Source: Paraphysoderma sedebokerense | Lineage: Eukaryota; Blastocladiomycota; Physodermatomycetes; Physodermatales; Physodermataceae | Direction of reading: 5' to 3' | DNA: 64,000 nucleotides | Assembly: GCA_025602915.1 (NCBI GenBank) | Contig: JAHLJZ010000021.1 | Location: 62,001 to 126,000 of the forward strand | Part shown: positions 10,380-22,469 of the stretch, piece by piece | Layout: every line of letters begins with the position of its first letter | How positions within the stretch are numbered: the stretch's first letter is position 1 | Program-made: the position numbers and the translations under genes | Notes under the pieces: model-generated | Database searches by the model: none | Told to the model about the DNA's origin: nothing | The model's input: only the letters and a program-made list of their open reading frames with translations

Positions 10380-12319
10380 TTATTCCAATTGCTTCGATGG
10401 CAAAAATTTCGGTGGAGAGATGGATCCCACAGACATAAATCTGGAAGAGGCATACTTTTTACGGACTCCTTGGTACTTGGCGGAGTATGGTGAAAATCGG
10501 TACATGTCGAATAAATCTTGGATGGGGCGTCTTAGAGAGGCGTATGAGTAGCCAGTGTAATGTGATAAAGAAGTATCCTATAGCAAATGTCTGACGTTAG
10601 CACTACAATTGGAGTGCTCGAGAAATTAAAACATGAAGGTGCGCGGTTCAAGAACATACCCAGACCGTCCTGCGTTGGCATGTGTGTAGAGCGATGACAA
10701 CTGCAGCAGCCGAAATTTCAGACGGAAGATAACGCAACATATTGTAGTCGACCAATGCCATATCAGTAAGGTACTACGTAATTCGGAATGAAAATCAGTT
10801 TCCCACTTTCAATTACGGTGGACATCTAACGATGGAAGTAATTACATACGCTGACTAATAACATAACTTTATCGTCTGCTCCAGCAGCTTTGCAAAATCG
10901 TTCGTTAAAGGATTGCGTCGTTGCGACGTCAAGACTGAATGAAAGAACTTTCAGAAGCTTCTTTTCCATCATAATGATCTAGGAACGGTTGATGTCAAAC
11001 GGCAAAGTCAGTCAATAGTGAGAAGAGCGACCATTTCAAGCGAAAACATACATCGGTGCCAGTAAAATAATTATCTAGTAGTTGAACGGCTTCTGAAAGT
11101 GTACACGGGCTGACTTCTTCGTATTTGCTATAGACAGGGAAGAATGATGTTGTTACGATTTGGTACGTATAGGGGTATATCTCATCGTGGACGACTTACG
11201 ACGCAGTGAATAATGCTGTAATAGCTAAACATTCCAAACGATCGGCCGTAATGCGGCATTTGGATAGGAAGCGATCAATGTAGTTGACCGCCAAATGCAA
11301 AGTGTCTTGGCAAAGTCCCATGCCGTCGGCCACCTAACAAAAAACTGATAAGAATACACATAACTCGGCATAAAAACGGGCAGGAGCTTTATATCACAAA
11401 CCTCAATCAGCCAATCGACAACACCATCTCTCATATCGATGCTCACTTCACGTTGAACAGCTAGATGATTCCATTCCGGACGGTATCGAATCTGTGAAGC
11501 AAATTGATACATAGTGTTAGCTCTCAGTTGTTATTAAGTATCTTCAACAAAAGCACGACTTCTAACCTCGAGATCTTTTAGATGATCAAAGATTTCATCG
11601 ACGTATTCTTCCAGTTCACGATCATAAACAATTTCGCGAATGGGAACGACGGAAGTGTTGTCTGCCACAGAACTTGGATCTACAGTAGATAGTCACATTT
11701 TATATCGCATATTTCAAGAGCAGACAAGTTTATTTGTAATTTACCTTTAATTGTGAGAGAGCTAACAAGGAGATCTTCCAGTCTATCGATAGAGTCACCC
11801 AACCCTTTTCTTCCGATTCCTTGATATACCGATTGATCTGATCTTTTCAAGTTTACATTGACCGGTGGAAGCTATTAGCGAAAACATGAAGGGGATGAAA
11901 AGGACATATGGGTCAATAAGGTGTTCTATTCACACGTAACTCCCGTGTTGCGTGGTGTTTCGTTTCCCATAATAGAAATCATTTATAATTACTACCATAC
12001 CAGATATATCAGAGAAATTATAACATACCTTTCCCGTATTCTGCAATTTTGAGGATAAATGATCGTCCATCACTTTATTCTTGTTCGAAATGTCAAGCAA
12101 AATTCCTCTTTTCTCAGGATGGGCCTTGGGAATTGAAGGTTCAGCGTGCCCCGAGAGGTAGCCCCCGACGGCTCTGTTGATGGAGTCGTCTGATTGCCGC
12201 ACTTTGACGGATAAATCGTCCAGTTTAGAGTACTTTGCGGCGAAGTTTGAGGAGGGAAGAGGGTGGAGGAAGGAGAAGTCCTTGAGTTTCGAGACAAACG
12301 CGGAAATGGTGTCTGCCAT
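10380..12319 (-). CDS. G2/mitotic B-type cyclin
   Basis: Regulatory partner of the mitotic Cdk1 kinase. Nine exons close in frame (12319-12029, 11871-11745, 11679-11567, 11491-11402, 11333-11200, 11127-11052, 10978-10850, 10773-10660, 10577-10380), giving 423 residues. The N-terminus carries a textbook destruction box, RGILLDISN at residues 71-79 (RxxLxxIxN), for APC/C-driven proteolysis; I saw no KEN box in exon 1. The first cyclin box has the B-type core MRDGVVDWLIEVADGMGL and LAVNYIDRFLS, followed by ALFTASKYEEVSP. The second box ends with LSHYTGYS. Length matches fungal B cyclins (400-500). The last intron contains a GCTAAC branch-point sequence. The gene is isolated, with about 1.1 kb of flank on one side and the repeat array beyond its promoter. 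Confidence 0.92.
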
Positions 12320-13269
12320 GGGTGGGAACGAGACACAGGTACAACCTTCTTGTTCGTGGGGAGATGAATCCAGGATGAGGACGAGGAGGAACAGCGGGAG
12401 CGGACAGTGACTATATCTCTTGTTTTGGACGGCAACGATCAAAATGGGACATCAACGCTGGCGGATATTCCTCTTTCCCTCTTTGTCTGATGAATGAAAT
12501 AAAATGTTTCCTTTTGCTGCTCTTGGCACAGGCCACGTTCCCCCGTGACAAAGTGACATCCTCCGGCCGTTGTTTCCTCTGCTGTTGTTCAGATATCAAA
12601 TATTTTATACATAATGAGTGGGTGTATCAATTATAATATTACCACTTGATGAAAGATGACGCATTTCTGTTTGCAATTTGCAGTACATCAAGTGAGTGTG
12701 AAGTGTATAATGTCCTATGTAGTAAATGCTACACTTGCCACACATACTATTGACAGGATTTAAATAACAGCTCATCAACACAAATTTCAACTTTAAAAAA
12801 TCCCTGTGCGAGATTTCCTAAGTGTAGCAGTTGTTGAGACGCTGCCAAGACCTCACCGGAACCGCCAAAGTAAACTTTTGTGCAACCCGTAAATGTTTGC
12901 AAGTCGTGTGTTGCGCGCTATTCTACTTTGTCCGCACGGTCGTCCCATGAGCCCCCAACCGAACCGAGATGGACAGTAATCTATGCCCCTGAGTGTCCAG
13001 AGTCAGCCTTAATATGCTCGTTGGCTTTGTTCGTTATGAACAACTTTTGCGCCGCCAACGACCTCCCCCTCAGCTCTAGCTCTATCTATTGCCAAATTGG
13101 CACTGCCAAAATCAATATGCAAAAGGATTCCCAATTACTGCATCCGCCATCCAGCACGAGCCTGCGCTCACCTACTGTATCGGAAAGCAATATGGTGTTT
13201 GATAATGTAAATTATCTCCTAGACAGAAAAAGAAATAGTGTTGCCGCATCGCATGTATCTTAATATTCC
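12320..13269. other. Cyclin promoter region and spacer
   Basis: About 950 bp between the cyclin start codon and the tandem array. A 127-codon frame at 12880-13263 starts with GTG, lacks recognisable motifs and abuts the repeats, so I do not call it a gene. No other structure was seen. Confidence 0.4.
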
Positions 13270-15135
13270 AACTTCCACAGACCAGCACGCGACTGACTGC
13301 ATGGTTAATTGAACTGATGAAATACAAATGGGCATATTTTCCGGGAGTTTCCCATTTCCAATGAAAAAAAGTTGATATATCCATCATTTGTTCACATTCA
13401 AATATTAATATTTATGAATACCCATAAAAAATTCCGATAAATCATCAGGAATTCTAATCCGATTTGTTGGTCGCGACAGACTGATATGGTAATTGAACCG
13501 AAGGAATACAAATGGGCATAACTTCCGGAGTTACCCATTTCCAATGGAAATAGGTTGAAATACACAATATTTGTTAATATCTAAATACTATTTTTAGCAC
13601 CCTCTATTCAAAATTCTGGTAAATTGTCAAGAATTCTAATCTGATTTGTTGGTCGCGATTGACTATCGACTGATGTGGTGATTGAACCGATGGAATACAA
13701 ATGGGCATATTTTCCGGAGTTTCCCATTCCCATTCGAAATAAGTTGAAATATACATCCTTGATTTACAATTAGAGGGCACTCTTCATAAATACCCATACA
13801 AAATACTCATAAATCATCAGGAATTCTTATCTGATATGTTGGTCGCGACAGACGACATCGTTAATTGAATTGATGGAATACAAACGAGCATAACTTCCGC
13901 ACTTTCCCATTTCCATCGGAAATAAGTTCAAATATCCAATATTCGTTCATTTACATATGGCAGTTTTAATAAATTACCATACAATTTTGTGATAATTCAT
14001 CAGGAATTCTAATTTGATGTGTTGGTCGCGACTGTGTCTGGGGTCACATATGGTAATTGAACCAAGAATACAAATGGACGTAATTCCCGGCGTTTCTCAT
14101 TTTCAATAGAAATCATTTTAAATAGCTAATATTCTTCAATATATAATGTCACTCTCAATGAATACCTATTCATAATACTGAAAAATCATCAGGAATTCCA
14201 ATCTGATCTGTTGGTCCGTGACTCCATTGTGATTGAACCAATAGAATACAAAAGGACATATTCTCCGAAGTTTCTCATTTCCAACAAAAATAAGTTGGAA
14301 TATCCAATATGCATTCATATAGAAATGTCACTTTTCTTAAATACTCATACAAAATTCTGATAAACCATTAGGAATTCTAATCCAATTTGTTGGTCGCGAC
14401 AGACTGCTTGGTCATTAATAGAATACGAATGAGCGTAATTTTCGGAGTTTCTCATTTCCAATGGAAATAATTAGAAATATACAGGTAGGTTCACATGAAA
14501 ATGTTACTCTTCATAAATACCCATACAAAATTGCGATAAATCGTCAGGAATTTATTGAACCCGATGTGTTGGCCGCGACTAGTCTGGGTTTGCCACTGGC
14601 TGCACGGTGATTAAACCGATGGAATACAAATGGGCATATTTTCCGGAGTTTCCTATTTCCAACAAAAAAAGTTGAACTATATAATATTTGCTCATATACA
14701 TTTGTCAATTTTAATAAATCACCATACAAATTTGTGATAACTCATCAGGAATTTGAATTCGATGTGTTGGTCGCGACTGACTGATATGGTAATTGAACCG
14801 ATGTAATACAAATGGGCATAATTCCCGGAGTTTCTCATTTACAATAGAAAAATTTTGAAATATACAATATAGAGATATAAATTTAAGCACTCTCCATTCA
14901 AAATTTTGATAAATCTTCAGGTAAGGTAATCCGATGTGTTGGTCGCGACTTGTGACTGACATAGGGATTGAACAAAGAATACAAATGGACATAACTTCCG
15001 CAGTTTCCTATTTCCAAAAAAAATATTTGAAATATACATTACTGGTTTACAATTAAATGTCACTCATCATAAATACCCATACAAAATGTTGATAAATCGT
15101 CAGGAATTCGAATCCGATGTTTTGGTCGCATTTAA
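13270..15135. repeat. Tandem array of about ten 184-bp units (satellite-like)
   Basis: The same block recurs with spacing 172-198 bp. Its anchor TTGGTCGCGAC or a variant lies near 13285, 13470, 13652, 13842, 14025, 14214, 14393, 14572, 14770, 14942 and 15125. A well conserved half of each unit holds, in order, GGAATTCTAATCCGAT, the perfect palindrome GTCGCGAC, TGGTAATTGAACC, GAATACAAATGGGCATA, TTCCGGAGTTTCCCATTTCC and a short hairpin (ATTTCC/GGAAAT arms). The other half is AT-rich and more diverged. Units differ by many substitutions and small indels, so the array is not young. It carries no consistent reading frame. It ends 80 bp before the ATG of the BTB gene. Confidence 0.92.
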
Positions 15136-15214
15136 ATACGAACCGCGGTTAAACCAAAAGATTACAACTCACCTGTTCCAACTTTGTCGCTCATTTACTT
15201 CTACGTGGTCGAAT

Positions 15215-16407
15215 ATGTCGGACCTCCCATTTGAGAATGAGGAACGAGTAATACTCAATGTTGGAGGAATCAAGTACGAGACTTTTGTCTCCACCTTACT
15301 CAAGTACCCCGACTCTCTTCTCGGTACAATGTTCAACGAAAGGAACAGACAACTCGCAAAACCTGATGCCAAGAATGAATACTTCTTCGATAGGTGAATG
15401 TCGACATTATCTGACTATACCTTAGTAGTAATGTTCCTCCCTTTAACACATTCTACCATTCGCAACTCTTTCCGACTTTGATTTACGAAATCGTTGCGTT
15501 GCCAGGAATGGGCAAATATTCACTGTAGTGCTCGACTTTTATCGTTCCATCCCACATTTCGCTAGACTATATCAAAATTGAGTTTGATTTTTGGCAACTA
15601 GAGTTCCCACAATCTTCATCAGATTTGAACTCGTCCGATGATTCTGAAACTTCCTCTTCCGATGACATCGATTTCACATCGGCCCCTATCCCCTCGCAAT
15701 CTCACTCTCACTCGCAAGGGCCGAGTACAATATCACAATTTCCACCCGACTATACAGACTCTCTCCTTGCTCTTCCATTTGGCATTCTTCCGAAACGAAA
15801 GCAACTTCGAAAGGCGTATACCACGCTAGCCAAGACTTACAAGAAAGAAATCGACAAGTTTATTCATTTACTAGCTTCTCAAGTCATCAAAGGGATTCAA
15901 TTAGGAAGTTTGTATTCCGTGAGAATCGATTTTTACGATTTAAATAGAGACTCCTTAAAACTGGTGTTACCAAAACCGCCAGTATTGCCATCAGCTGGAA
16001 CGAGTGGATCTCCTTCTAACTCATTTACTGTTGGATCGCCCTCAACTTCACATCCAATAGGAATTGGAGCGAGTACAGTTCCAGTATTTGGAGGAAGTGG
16101 AAATGTATTGGGGTCGTCACCCAACAGTTCGAGTCCGAATGCGAATATCAATATTAGTACAAGTCTAGGGGGAATAAGCATTCAATCTAGCGAGCGATTG
16201 GAACGAAACCCTTGTTCCGGTATGACCAGATTATGTTTTGATCAATGTTCCACAGTGGAGGGGCAAACAGCTACTGCGGAGTTATTGACAACGAGATTGA
16301 GAGAGGTGCTGGGAAATCCAAGGATACAGGTAGACTTGTCAGAACCTGAAAAGATTATCAACTTTCGGTCCGTGAAAAGTATCGTTATCCGAAATGTGTT
16401 GCTTTAA
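15215..16407 (+). CDS. BTB/T1-domain protein (KCTD-like)
   Basis: The N-terminus is a potassium-channel-tetramerisation type BTB domain: ERVILNVGGIKYETFVSTL, then LLGTMFNERN and EYFFDRNGQIFTVVLDFYR across the first splice (exon 15215-15393, exon 2 from 15506). Such domains in soluble proteins often act as oligomeric adaptors for Cullin-3 ligases; the partner is unknown here. The C-terminal exon, ending at 16407, encodes a Ser/Asp-rich linker, a helical segment (RKAYTTLAKTYKKEIDKF) and a second folded region ending SVKSIVIRNVLL. The junction after DFYR is unresolved. A 58-nt intron (15544-15601) closes the frame but starts GTTCCA and removes a BTB-looking EFDFWQLE segment; a 22-nt removal (15544-15565) would keep it. 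Total is about 340-352 residues. The array lies directly upstream. Confidence 0.7.
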
Positions 16408-16510
16408 TTTTCCATGCTTCAACCTTGACCATTTGTGTATATAAACATTTGATTTGCCGAATAAATCTTAAACATATTGCCGAACATCCCAAAAATGCAA
16501 GCTTCCACGA

Positions 16511-17713
16511 TCAGTTTGTAATCTTCTTTTCCCATTCTTCCATGAACCTAGCTAGAGCCTCTGTGCCTTCCATCGTCATGGCATTGTATAAACTCGCTCG
16601 AATACCACCAACACTACGATGCCCTTTTAATTGCAACAAACCCTTTTCATCAGCTTCCTGTAGAAACATCTTCTCTCCTTCATCCCAAGCATTGCCATCT
16701 TTGAATATTCTAAAGGGAATATTCATACGACTTCTGCAGTGCTTGTCAATGGGGCATCTGAAAAGTCGACTTTTATCCAAAACCCCATATATGCGATTTG
16801 ATTTCTCAATGTTCAATCTCTCCATGGCCTCAATTCCACCCAACTGATCTAACCATTCCAAAACCAACTTGGTCACATAAATTGCGAAAACGGGTGGAGT
16901 ATTATACAAGGAATTGTTGTCGCTTAAAACTTTAAAATCCAACATAATCGGTACGATAAATTGTTTTTCTTCTACATCCGTGTCGGTGATCAAATCTTTG
17001 CGAATAATCACCATGGAGACTCCAGCTGGACCCAAATTTTTCTGTACCCCACCAAAAATGATACCAAACTTGGACACATCCACCGATCGAGACATAATAT
17101 TTGAAGACATATCGCATACCAAAATCGTGTTGGGATCAACGGGGGGAACATCTTGAAATTCAACGCCGTTAACGGTTTCATTAGCGCAATAATAAACGTA
17201 TAACGCTTTTGAAGCGGGAGATAATTTCCATGTCGATGGATCAGGAATAGTAGTGTAATTGGTTGATTTGGTGTTGAATGCGATGTTCACTTTTGCTCCC
17301 AATTTTTTCGCCTCACTGGCAGCTTTTTCTGACCATGTACCGGAAACTAAGTAATCTGCAACATAATCATCTGGATTAACTTTAGACGGATCGGATCCAG
17401 ATTTACGAGCGATAATTTGACGACGTCGAGAAAGCAAGTTGTAAACTGTTGCGCTGAATTGAGTGGTCGCTCCACCTTGCATCCAAATAATTTCATAATT
17501 GTTGGGGACACTTAGCAATTTACGAACCAAATCGTTTGCTTGGTTGAGGCAATCTTCGAATTCTTTGGAACGATGAGAAATTTCGAGAATGGAGAGACCG
17601 GTGGATGCGAAATCGACAAGCCCGGATTGAGCTTGCTGTAGAACCGACGGGGGAAGGACTGCGGGCCCTGGTCCGAAATTGTGAAGTTTCTTTTGATGCT
17701 TCGAATGGGTCAT
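16511..17713 (-). CDS. SER1: Phosphoserine aminotransferase
   Basis: PLP enzyme of class V that converts 3-phosphohydroxypyruvate and glutamate to phosphoserine and 2-oxoglutarate, the second step of serine synthesis in the cytosol. Single exon, 400 residues, the usual length. Family marks are NFGPGPAVLPPSVLQQAQ at the start, ISHRSKEFEDC, the cofactor-binding WMQGGATTQFSA, CDMSSNIMSR, the PLP-lysine segment FGGVQKNLGPAGV, and near the end HRSVGGIRASLYNAM. It is intronless, unlike most neighbours. The ATG at 17713 is the first Met before the conserved core. Only 103 bp separate its stop from that of the convergent BTB gene. Confidence 0.96.
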   Translation of the reverse strand: MTHSKHQKKLHNFGPGPAVLPPSVLQQAQSGLVDFASTGLSILEISHRSKEFEDCLNQANDLVRKLLSVPNNYEIIWMQGGATTQFSATVYNLLSRRRQIIARKSGSDPSKVNPDDYVADYLVSGTWSEKAASEAKKLGAKVNIAFNTKSTNYTTIPDPSTWKLSPASKALYVYYCANETVNGVEFQDVPPVDPNTILVCDMSSNIMSRSVDVSKFGIIFGGVQKNLGPAGVSMVIIRKDLITDTDVEEKQFIVPIMLDFKVLSDNNSLYNTPPVFAIYVTKLVLEWLDQLGGIEAMERLNIEKSNRIYGVLDKSRLFRCPIDKHCRSRMNIPFRIFKDGNAWDEGEKMFLQEADEKGLLQLKGHRSVGGIRASLYNAMTMEGTEALARFMEEWEKKITN

Positions 17714-18241
17714 GTTCTAGAGTATATAAATCTACTGTTAGTTGATTCGAAAGCTATGCCAGAGACAAAGATGGTGAAAATAGAAAAGAACGAAGCAAGA
17801 AACGTCGGCTTGATCCCAAAATAAATTAAAGAGTGAAGATTTACTTTACTATTCCTGAATTAGCCAAGAATGAGTGTTTGACTTTTTATCTAACGAGATT
17901 CTATCGAGTAAGTGATTGATGTAAAAGAAGATGTCGAGCGATAAAAAAAAACGGACACTGAAATATTGAGCTTATGAAACTTTGCAAGTTCGCGCGTCAA
18001 TTTTGAGTCATCGCTTCTTATCGATAAATGGACATTATAGTATACTCGCAACAATTCTACAGATCAAGCTCGTTTTTGTGGTTGGATTCAATAACACATG
18101 CATTGGTGTTTACTTCATGATAAACAAAGTGTATATTATACAAATAGACGAATGACCTGATCGGCCTACAAGTCCAAACTTTACAGACGGAAGTACACAT
18201 CATCATCACACGCTCTCGGTATCGTCGTATTTTCGTGTCAT
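17714..18241. other. SER1 upstream region and CSN1 3' flank
   Basis: About 530 bp between two minus-strand genes. It presumably contains the SER1 promoter. No gene or repeat was recognised. Confidence 0.45.
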
Positions 18242-20004
18242 TCATGAACTTCTTTCGGGTTTGACGATGAAACCATTCTTTATCATATTCATTCGCAACA
18301 AGGCGTGTTTGGCGTTCTTTTCATATTCAGCGGCGATTGAAATCGTTTTCGCGAAAACAGCCGACCTTTCGTCAGATTGTTTGGCGTGCAGTACCTTTAA
18401 TGATTTAAACATATGTCAATTTAATCGTTCCGGCTAAATTATGAATACAATAGCCATAAAGTACCTTATTATGAGAATCTATCCTGGCCATGATAACTTT
18501 ATCGGTAATCAAACGACTGACTTCTTTTTCTAGTTCGGTGACGGATGTGTTGAGTGCAGTTGCCATTTTTTTGAGGTCGACAGAGATGAACGGACTAAAG
18601 TATTGGATGATAGCTTTTTTACGGATTGATTGATAAAGGGTGTCGATGTGAGGGTGAAGGTAAATGTCGAGGAGGAAGTCTGCCTGTTGTGCGGGATTGG
18701 CCACAGAAGGTGAACGAATTTTGAGCAATCGGACACGAAAAGAACGGAAGAAACAAATTTGCTAGAGTACCTTGTATTTATCAAGTAATTCGAGACAGGT
18801 AGCATATTTAGACTGATAAAAGTTCAAAATTATTTCACGAATGTGAGGCTCCAGTTCCAAAAAGTTCTTGAACGCCACATTGTCAATGACTTTTGTTCTC
18901 AACTCTGATCTTTCGAATGTAGCCAGAGCACAAAGGCCACCATATACTGCAATATCGTTGGGCGAAATGATCTATGAATGAAAGAAAGTAAGTCAATATA
19001 CTGAAAAACCGATTTTTGCATTAAGCGCACAAAGATACGCACGTCTGAGTACTTTGAGCCAAGTTCGAAACTGGTTTCTAGGAACAATCGTGCAGCATGT
19101 TTGTATTTGGCTTCATCGAGATGAGCTAATGCGGAAGTGCATTTTAATTTAGCCATCGTGAGAGATTTCTCGGGCATTTCCGTGATGGCCTCGGCCTTGG
19201 CTACGTAAGACGAGACGTGAGAGAAGTTTCCCATTTCAATCGAAATCTATGCTCGAGAGCAATCATGGTTACTAACGGTGCGAGGACAGCAGGGTATATA
19301 TAATGTGACGAAAGGATTGTACCTTGATGACGTTCATGTAATAATCAATAAGGTGCTTCGGTGTCGAGCAATAATCTCGTGTTCTCGAATACGACTTCAG
19401 GGCATTCGTCAAGTCACCGCACCGATAATAATGGTCTCCAAGGTCGGTATATCCCATCTAGCAGTTCGTAATTAGAGGAAATGTAGCAACGGACATGGAA
19501 CTTCTACATGATCATACACACCCGTATACTCTCTTTAATGCAATTAGTTTTGTAATTTTTGAGCTCCATTTCCAACTTGTCCGTTTTCATTCGAACTTGC
19601 CTCTGCGTCGATTCCACCCATGCATTATCAATAGGTTCAGTTGGCATATTCCTTGATTTCAAAGCATCATTCAGTTTACCGGCGACAATCATGTATTTGC
19701 TCGTGTCGAATTCTGTCTTCACGGAGGCCACGGCTAATCGAAGGGCTTCGATTTGATAAGAAGGACATCTGTCCGCGATGAAAAGTAACCGTTCAACCTT
19801 CGTATGTCCTTGTGAATCAATAGGTCAATTATGCTGTTATTTGATTGCGATGAATACGGATAAGTTACCATCGTAATTGGCGATGTAAGTGTCTACATCC
19901 ATATTCGGGTTATCGACGAGAACCTTTTGCGTTCTCTTCCGCTTGGTGATTGTCTCGACCGATGCAGGAGGAGAATCCATGTCTATATCGTCCATTGTGT
20001 CCAT
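18242..20004 (-). CDS. CSN1: COP9 signalosome subunit 1
   Basis: PCI-domain subunit of the COP9 signalosome, which removes NEDD8 from cullins. Seven exons close in frame (20004-19869, 19808-19522, 19457-19323, 19246-19043, 18971-18771, 18683-18465, 18394-18242), giving 444 residues. The N-terminal half is an Rpn7-type helical repeat region ([26 protein letters not shown]-like helices). The PCI domain at residues 300-400 has [20 protein letters not shown], then [20 protein letters not shown], typical of CSN1 rather than Rpn7. Length is close to fungal CSN1. It is divergent from eIF2-beta with 191 bp between the start codons. Confidence 0.87.
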
Positions 20005-20195
20005 ATCTTTTCTTTCTTTCCTTCGTTCTGCAATGATATAAGTTCAAATGTCGTTTCGTATGGTGTTTGGAAATGAAGGAACACCAACGTGACAGTGTGA
20101 CTCATTTTTCTCCGCCAAACAAAAAACCATCACCATCTCTGTATTTTTATCACATCTTCCATTCATATCATATCATTCAATCCTCCCCAACAAAT

Positions 20196-21597
20196 ATGAG
20201 TGATACAGAAAACCTTCCTCAAGAATCCCTTGATGTACGCTGTCCTGCGTTTCTTCTCCGCACTTGTGTTAACTGGTAATGACTTCAATTTGGTTTCTAT
20301 TCCGTGGTTCGGATATTGCAGCAGGAATCAACCTTCGACCCATCAGTCAAAAAGAAGAAATCCAAGAAAATAAAATCTGCAGATGTTGAACAGACTGCTA
20401 ATGATGAAAATCAAGAAGCTGGAGATGGAGGTAATGAAACCGTTGATTTTTGGGCGGGGCTGTCGTTCATGATGCCTCAATAACCACTAATTCTAATTCA
20501 TTTCTGCTTATTCTTGTCTGCAATAGAAACTATTGATTTTTCTGATATGAAGAAAAAGAAGAAGAAGAAGAAGAAAGTCGAAATAGAAGAACCCTCCGCT
20601 GAACAAGAGAACGAAGGGCCAAATGATGAGCAGAATGAAGAAACAGCAGAGTCTTTCGATTTTGGCGAAAAGAAAAAGAAGAAGAAGAAGAAGAAGGTTC
20701 AATTACCAGAAGAGCAGTCGGAAGAAGCTGAGGTTGCCGAAGCTGAAGACCAGGAAAATAACGAAGCAGAGGAATCCGTAGAGATTGAAGGAGCTGAAGG
20801 CATTGGTTTTGAAGATGGCGATTTAAGTTGGTGTCCTCTTTTTGTCCTGAATTTGTTCAATGTCGGTCTTAAAACTAACCAATCCATGCTTATTAGCCCG
20901 AAAAGATAGGGAACCATGGATTCAAACCTGTACAAGAGACTATACGTATCATGAGGTGAATATAATTAATTTTTAATTGCTTATCACATTGATGATCCGT
21001 CTATTCTAACTCTAGTATCATATTTCTCACCGGCTCTCAGCTTCTTTCTCGAGTCTTTAACATTCTGCGACAAAACAACCCTGAGTTAGCCGGCGAAAAG
21101 CGACGCTACACAATTGTTCCTCCACAAGTTGCCCGAGATGGTAACAAAAAATCAGTTTTTGTCAACATTGTCGATATCTGTAAGCGTATGAATCGTACCC
21201 CTGAACACGTTATTCAATTTCTGTTTGCGGAATTGGGTACGACTGGTTCCGTAGATGGCAGTCAACGGCTTGTTATTCGTGGAAGGTTCCAACAGAAGCA
21301 AATTGAGAATATTCTGAGACGGTATATTGGTTTGTATGATTTCTATTATCTCGCTGCGCTTCTCCTGGGTCCAGTGTTCACCTTACTTATACCTTTCTAT
21401 GTTCGTTCCTGTCGTTCATTGTAGTCGAATACGTCACATGCAAAACCTGCAAATCCCCCGATACCATACTCCGTAAAGAAAACCGTTTGTATTTCATGCA
21501 ATGTGAATCATGTGGTTCCACAAGATCTGTCGCTGCTATTAAAGCTGGGTTCCAGGCTCAAACTTCTAGGAGAGCTGCCAAAGCTAAAGCTGTTTAA
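20196..21597 (+). CDS. SUI3: Translation initiation factor eIF2 subunit beta
   Basis: Subunit of the eIF2 GTPase that delivers initiator tRNA to the 40S ribosome. Six exons (20196-20234, 20322-20430, 20527-20826, 20897-20955, 21041-21329, 21425-21597) close in frame, about 322 residues. The acidic N-terminal half has two runs of nine or so lysines, matching the K-boxes that bind eIF5 and eIF2B; yeast has three. The C-terminal domain is canonical: [52 protein letters not shown] and a four-cysteine zinc ribbon, CKTC...CESC. Exon 2 has a CAGCAG acceptor pair, so one glutamine may be optional. The start was chosen as the first ATG preceding an in-frame splice chain. Confidence 0.95.
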
Positions 21598-22045
21598 ATC
21601 GGTTGAGAAAAGACTGCGCATGGTCGGATTTTAGTTGGGATTTATTGCGAAATTCGCACTCGGAGACCGGACAATGTTGGATGATACAGCACTGTCGGTG
21701 CTGAACAACATAATCAGCATTCAAATATGATTTGTAATAATAATTTGAAGCAATTCTGGATGAATAAAGCTGTCTCTGCTAATTTTGCATGGACAGTGCC
21801 TGCACGATTGTCAATATTGAAGTGAAATTTCAAAACAGAATAAGCAATGCGACGCTATTCATATGTTTTCCACTTAGTTATTTACAAAGTTCATCAAGTA
21901 TATAGCAATACAACCGCAAATCTACACGTGCCGTCAAATAATTAGAATCGACAGATACCCTGTTACAACACTAACAATTGAAAGCAACTGCATCAATGCA
22001 ATCAATTGTCCATACAGAAATAATAGTTCCACGAGCAACGGACAT
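21598..22045. other. Convergent 3' flanks
   Basis: About 450 bp between the converging eIF2-beta and YABBY/HMG-like genes. It contains one CACGTG near 21925, which is not in a promoter position. Nothing else was recognised. Confidence 0.45.
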
Positions 22046-22469
22046 TTATTCCTCAACCTTATTTTTGGGATTGTTGGGTGACGATTTCCACTAGTGGTTA
22101 TAATTGATCGTTGTCAGTGCATCCGTCTACTAAGAATTAAAGGATATATCTAAGACGCTTACATTACCCGCCGCCATCTTAAAAGCGGCTTTATGTTCCA
22201 TTCCTGGGTTTTCCGCTTTCACTTTCTATAAGCAAAAAGAAGATACTCAAGTCAGTGAGATTCGGGTTCATGGACTACTTCGAAAAAGTAGCGCAACTGC
22301 TTCGGCATTGGAGGCGACGGACGTGCACCGAAGGAAAATCAACATAAGGATAACTTACTTTGATCTCAGTCGCCATAAACTCTTGATAAGGTGATTTTTT
22401 CTTCGCGGTCTTGGACGGCGATTTTGGGGCTTCAGTGGAAGATACTTTGGTGGAGGCTTCTTTAGGCAT
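22046..22469 (-). CDS. Small YABBY/HMG-like DNA-binding protein
   Basis: Three exons (22469-22359, 22225-22163, 22090-22046) close in frame, giving a 72-residue basic protein. A Lys/Ser-rich N-terminus leads into KKSPYQEFMATEIK, then KVKAENPGMEHKAAFKMAAG and NWKSSP. This is the helix-loop-helix pattern of the YABBY/HMG superfamily (SPYxxFM...E..KIKxxxPxxxHKEAFKxAAxNW) found in small fungal proteins. A nuclear chromatin role is inferred; targets are unknown. The protein is about as short as the domain itself, so it has no effector region. Confidence 0.7.

Noticed and set aside
12880-13263. 127-codon + strand frame
   Set aside because: It starts with GTG, has no family motif, runs into the repeat array and has no convincing splice partners.
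14544-14992. Minus-strand frames inside the tandem array with recurring peptides
   Set aside because: The recurring peptides only reflect the DNA repeat; frames are not kept from unit to unit.
21925-21930. CACGTG between eIF2-beta and the YABBY/HMG-like gene
   Set aside because: It lies between converging 3' ends, so it is probably a chance match.
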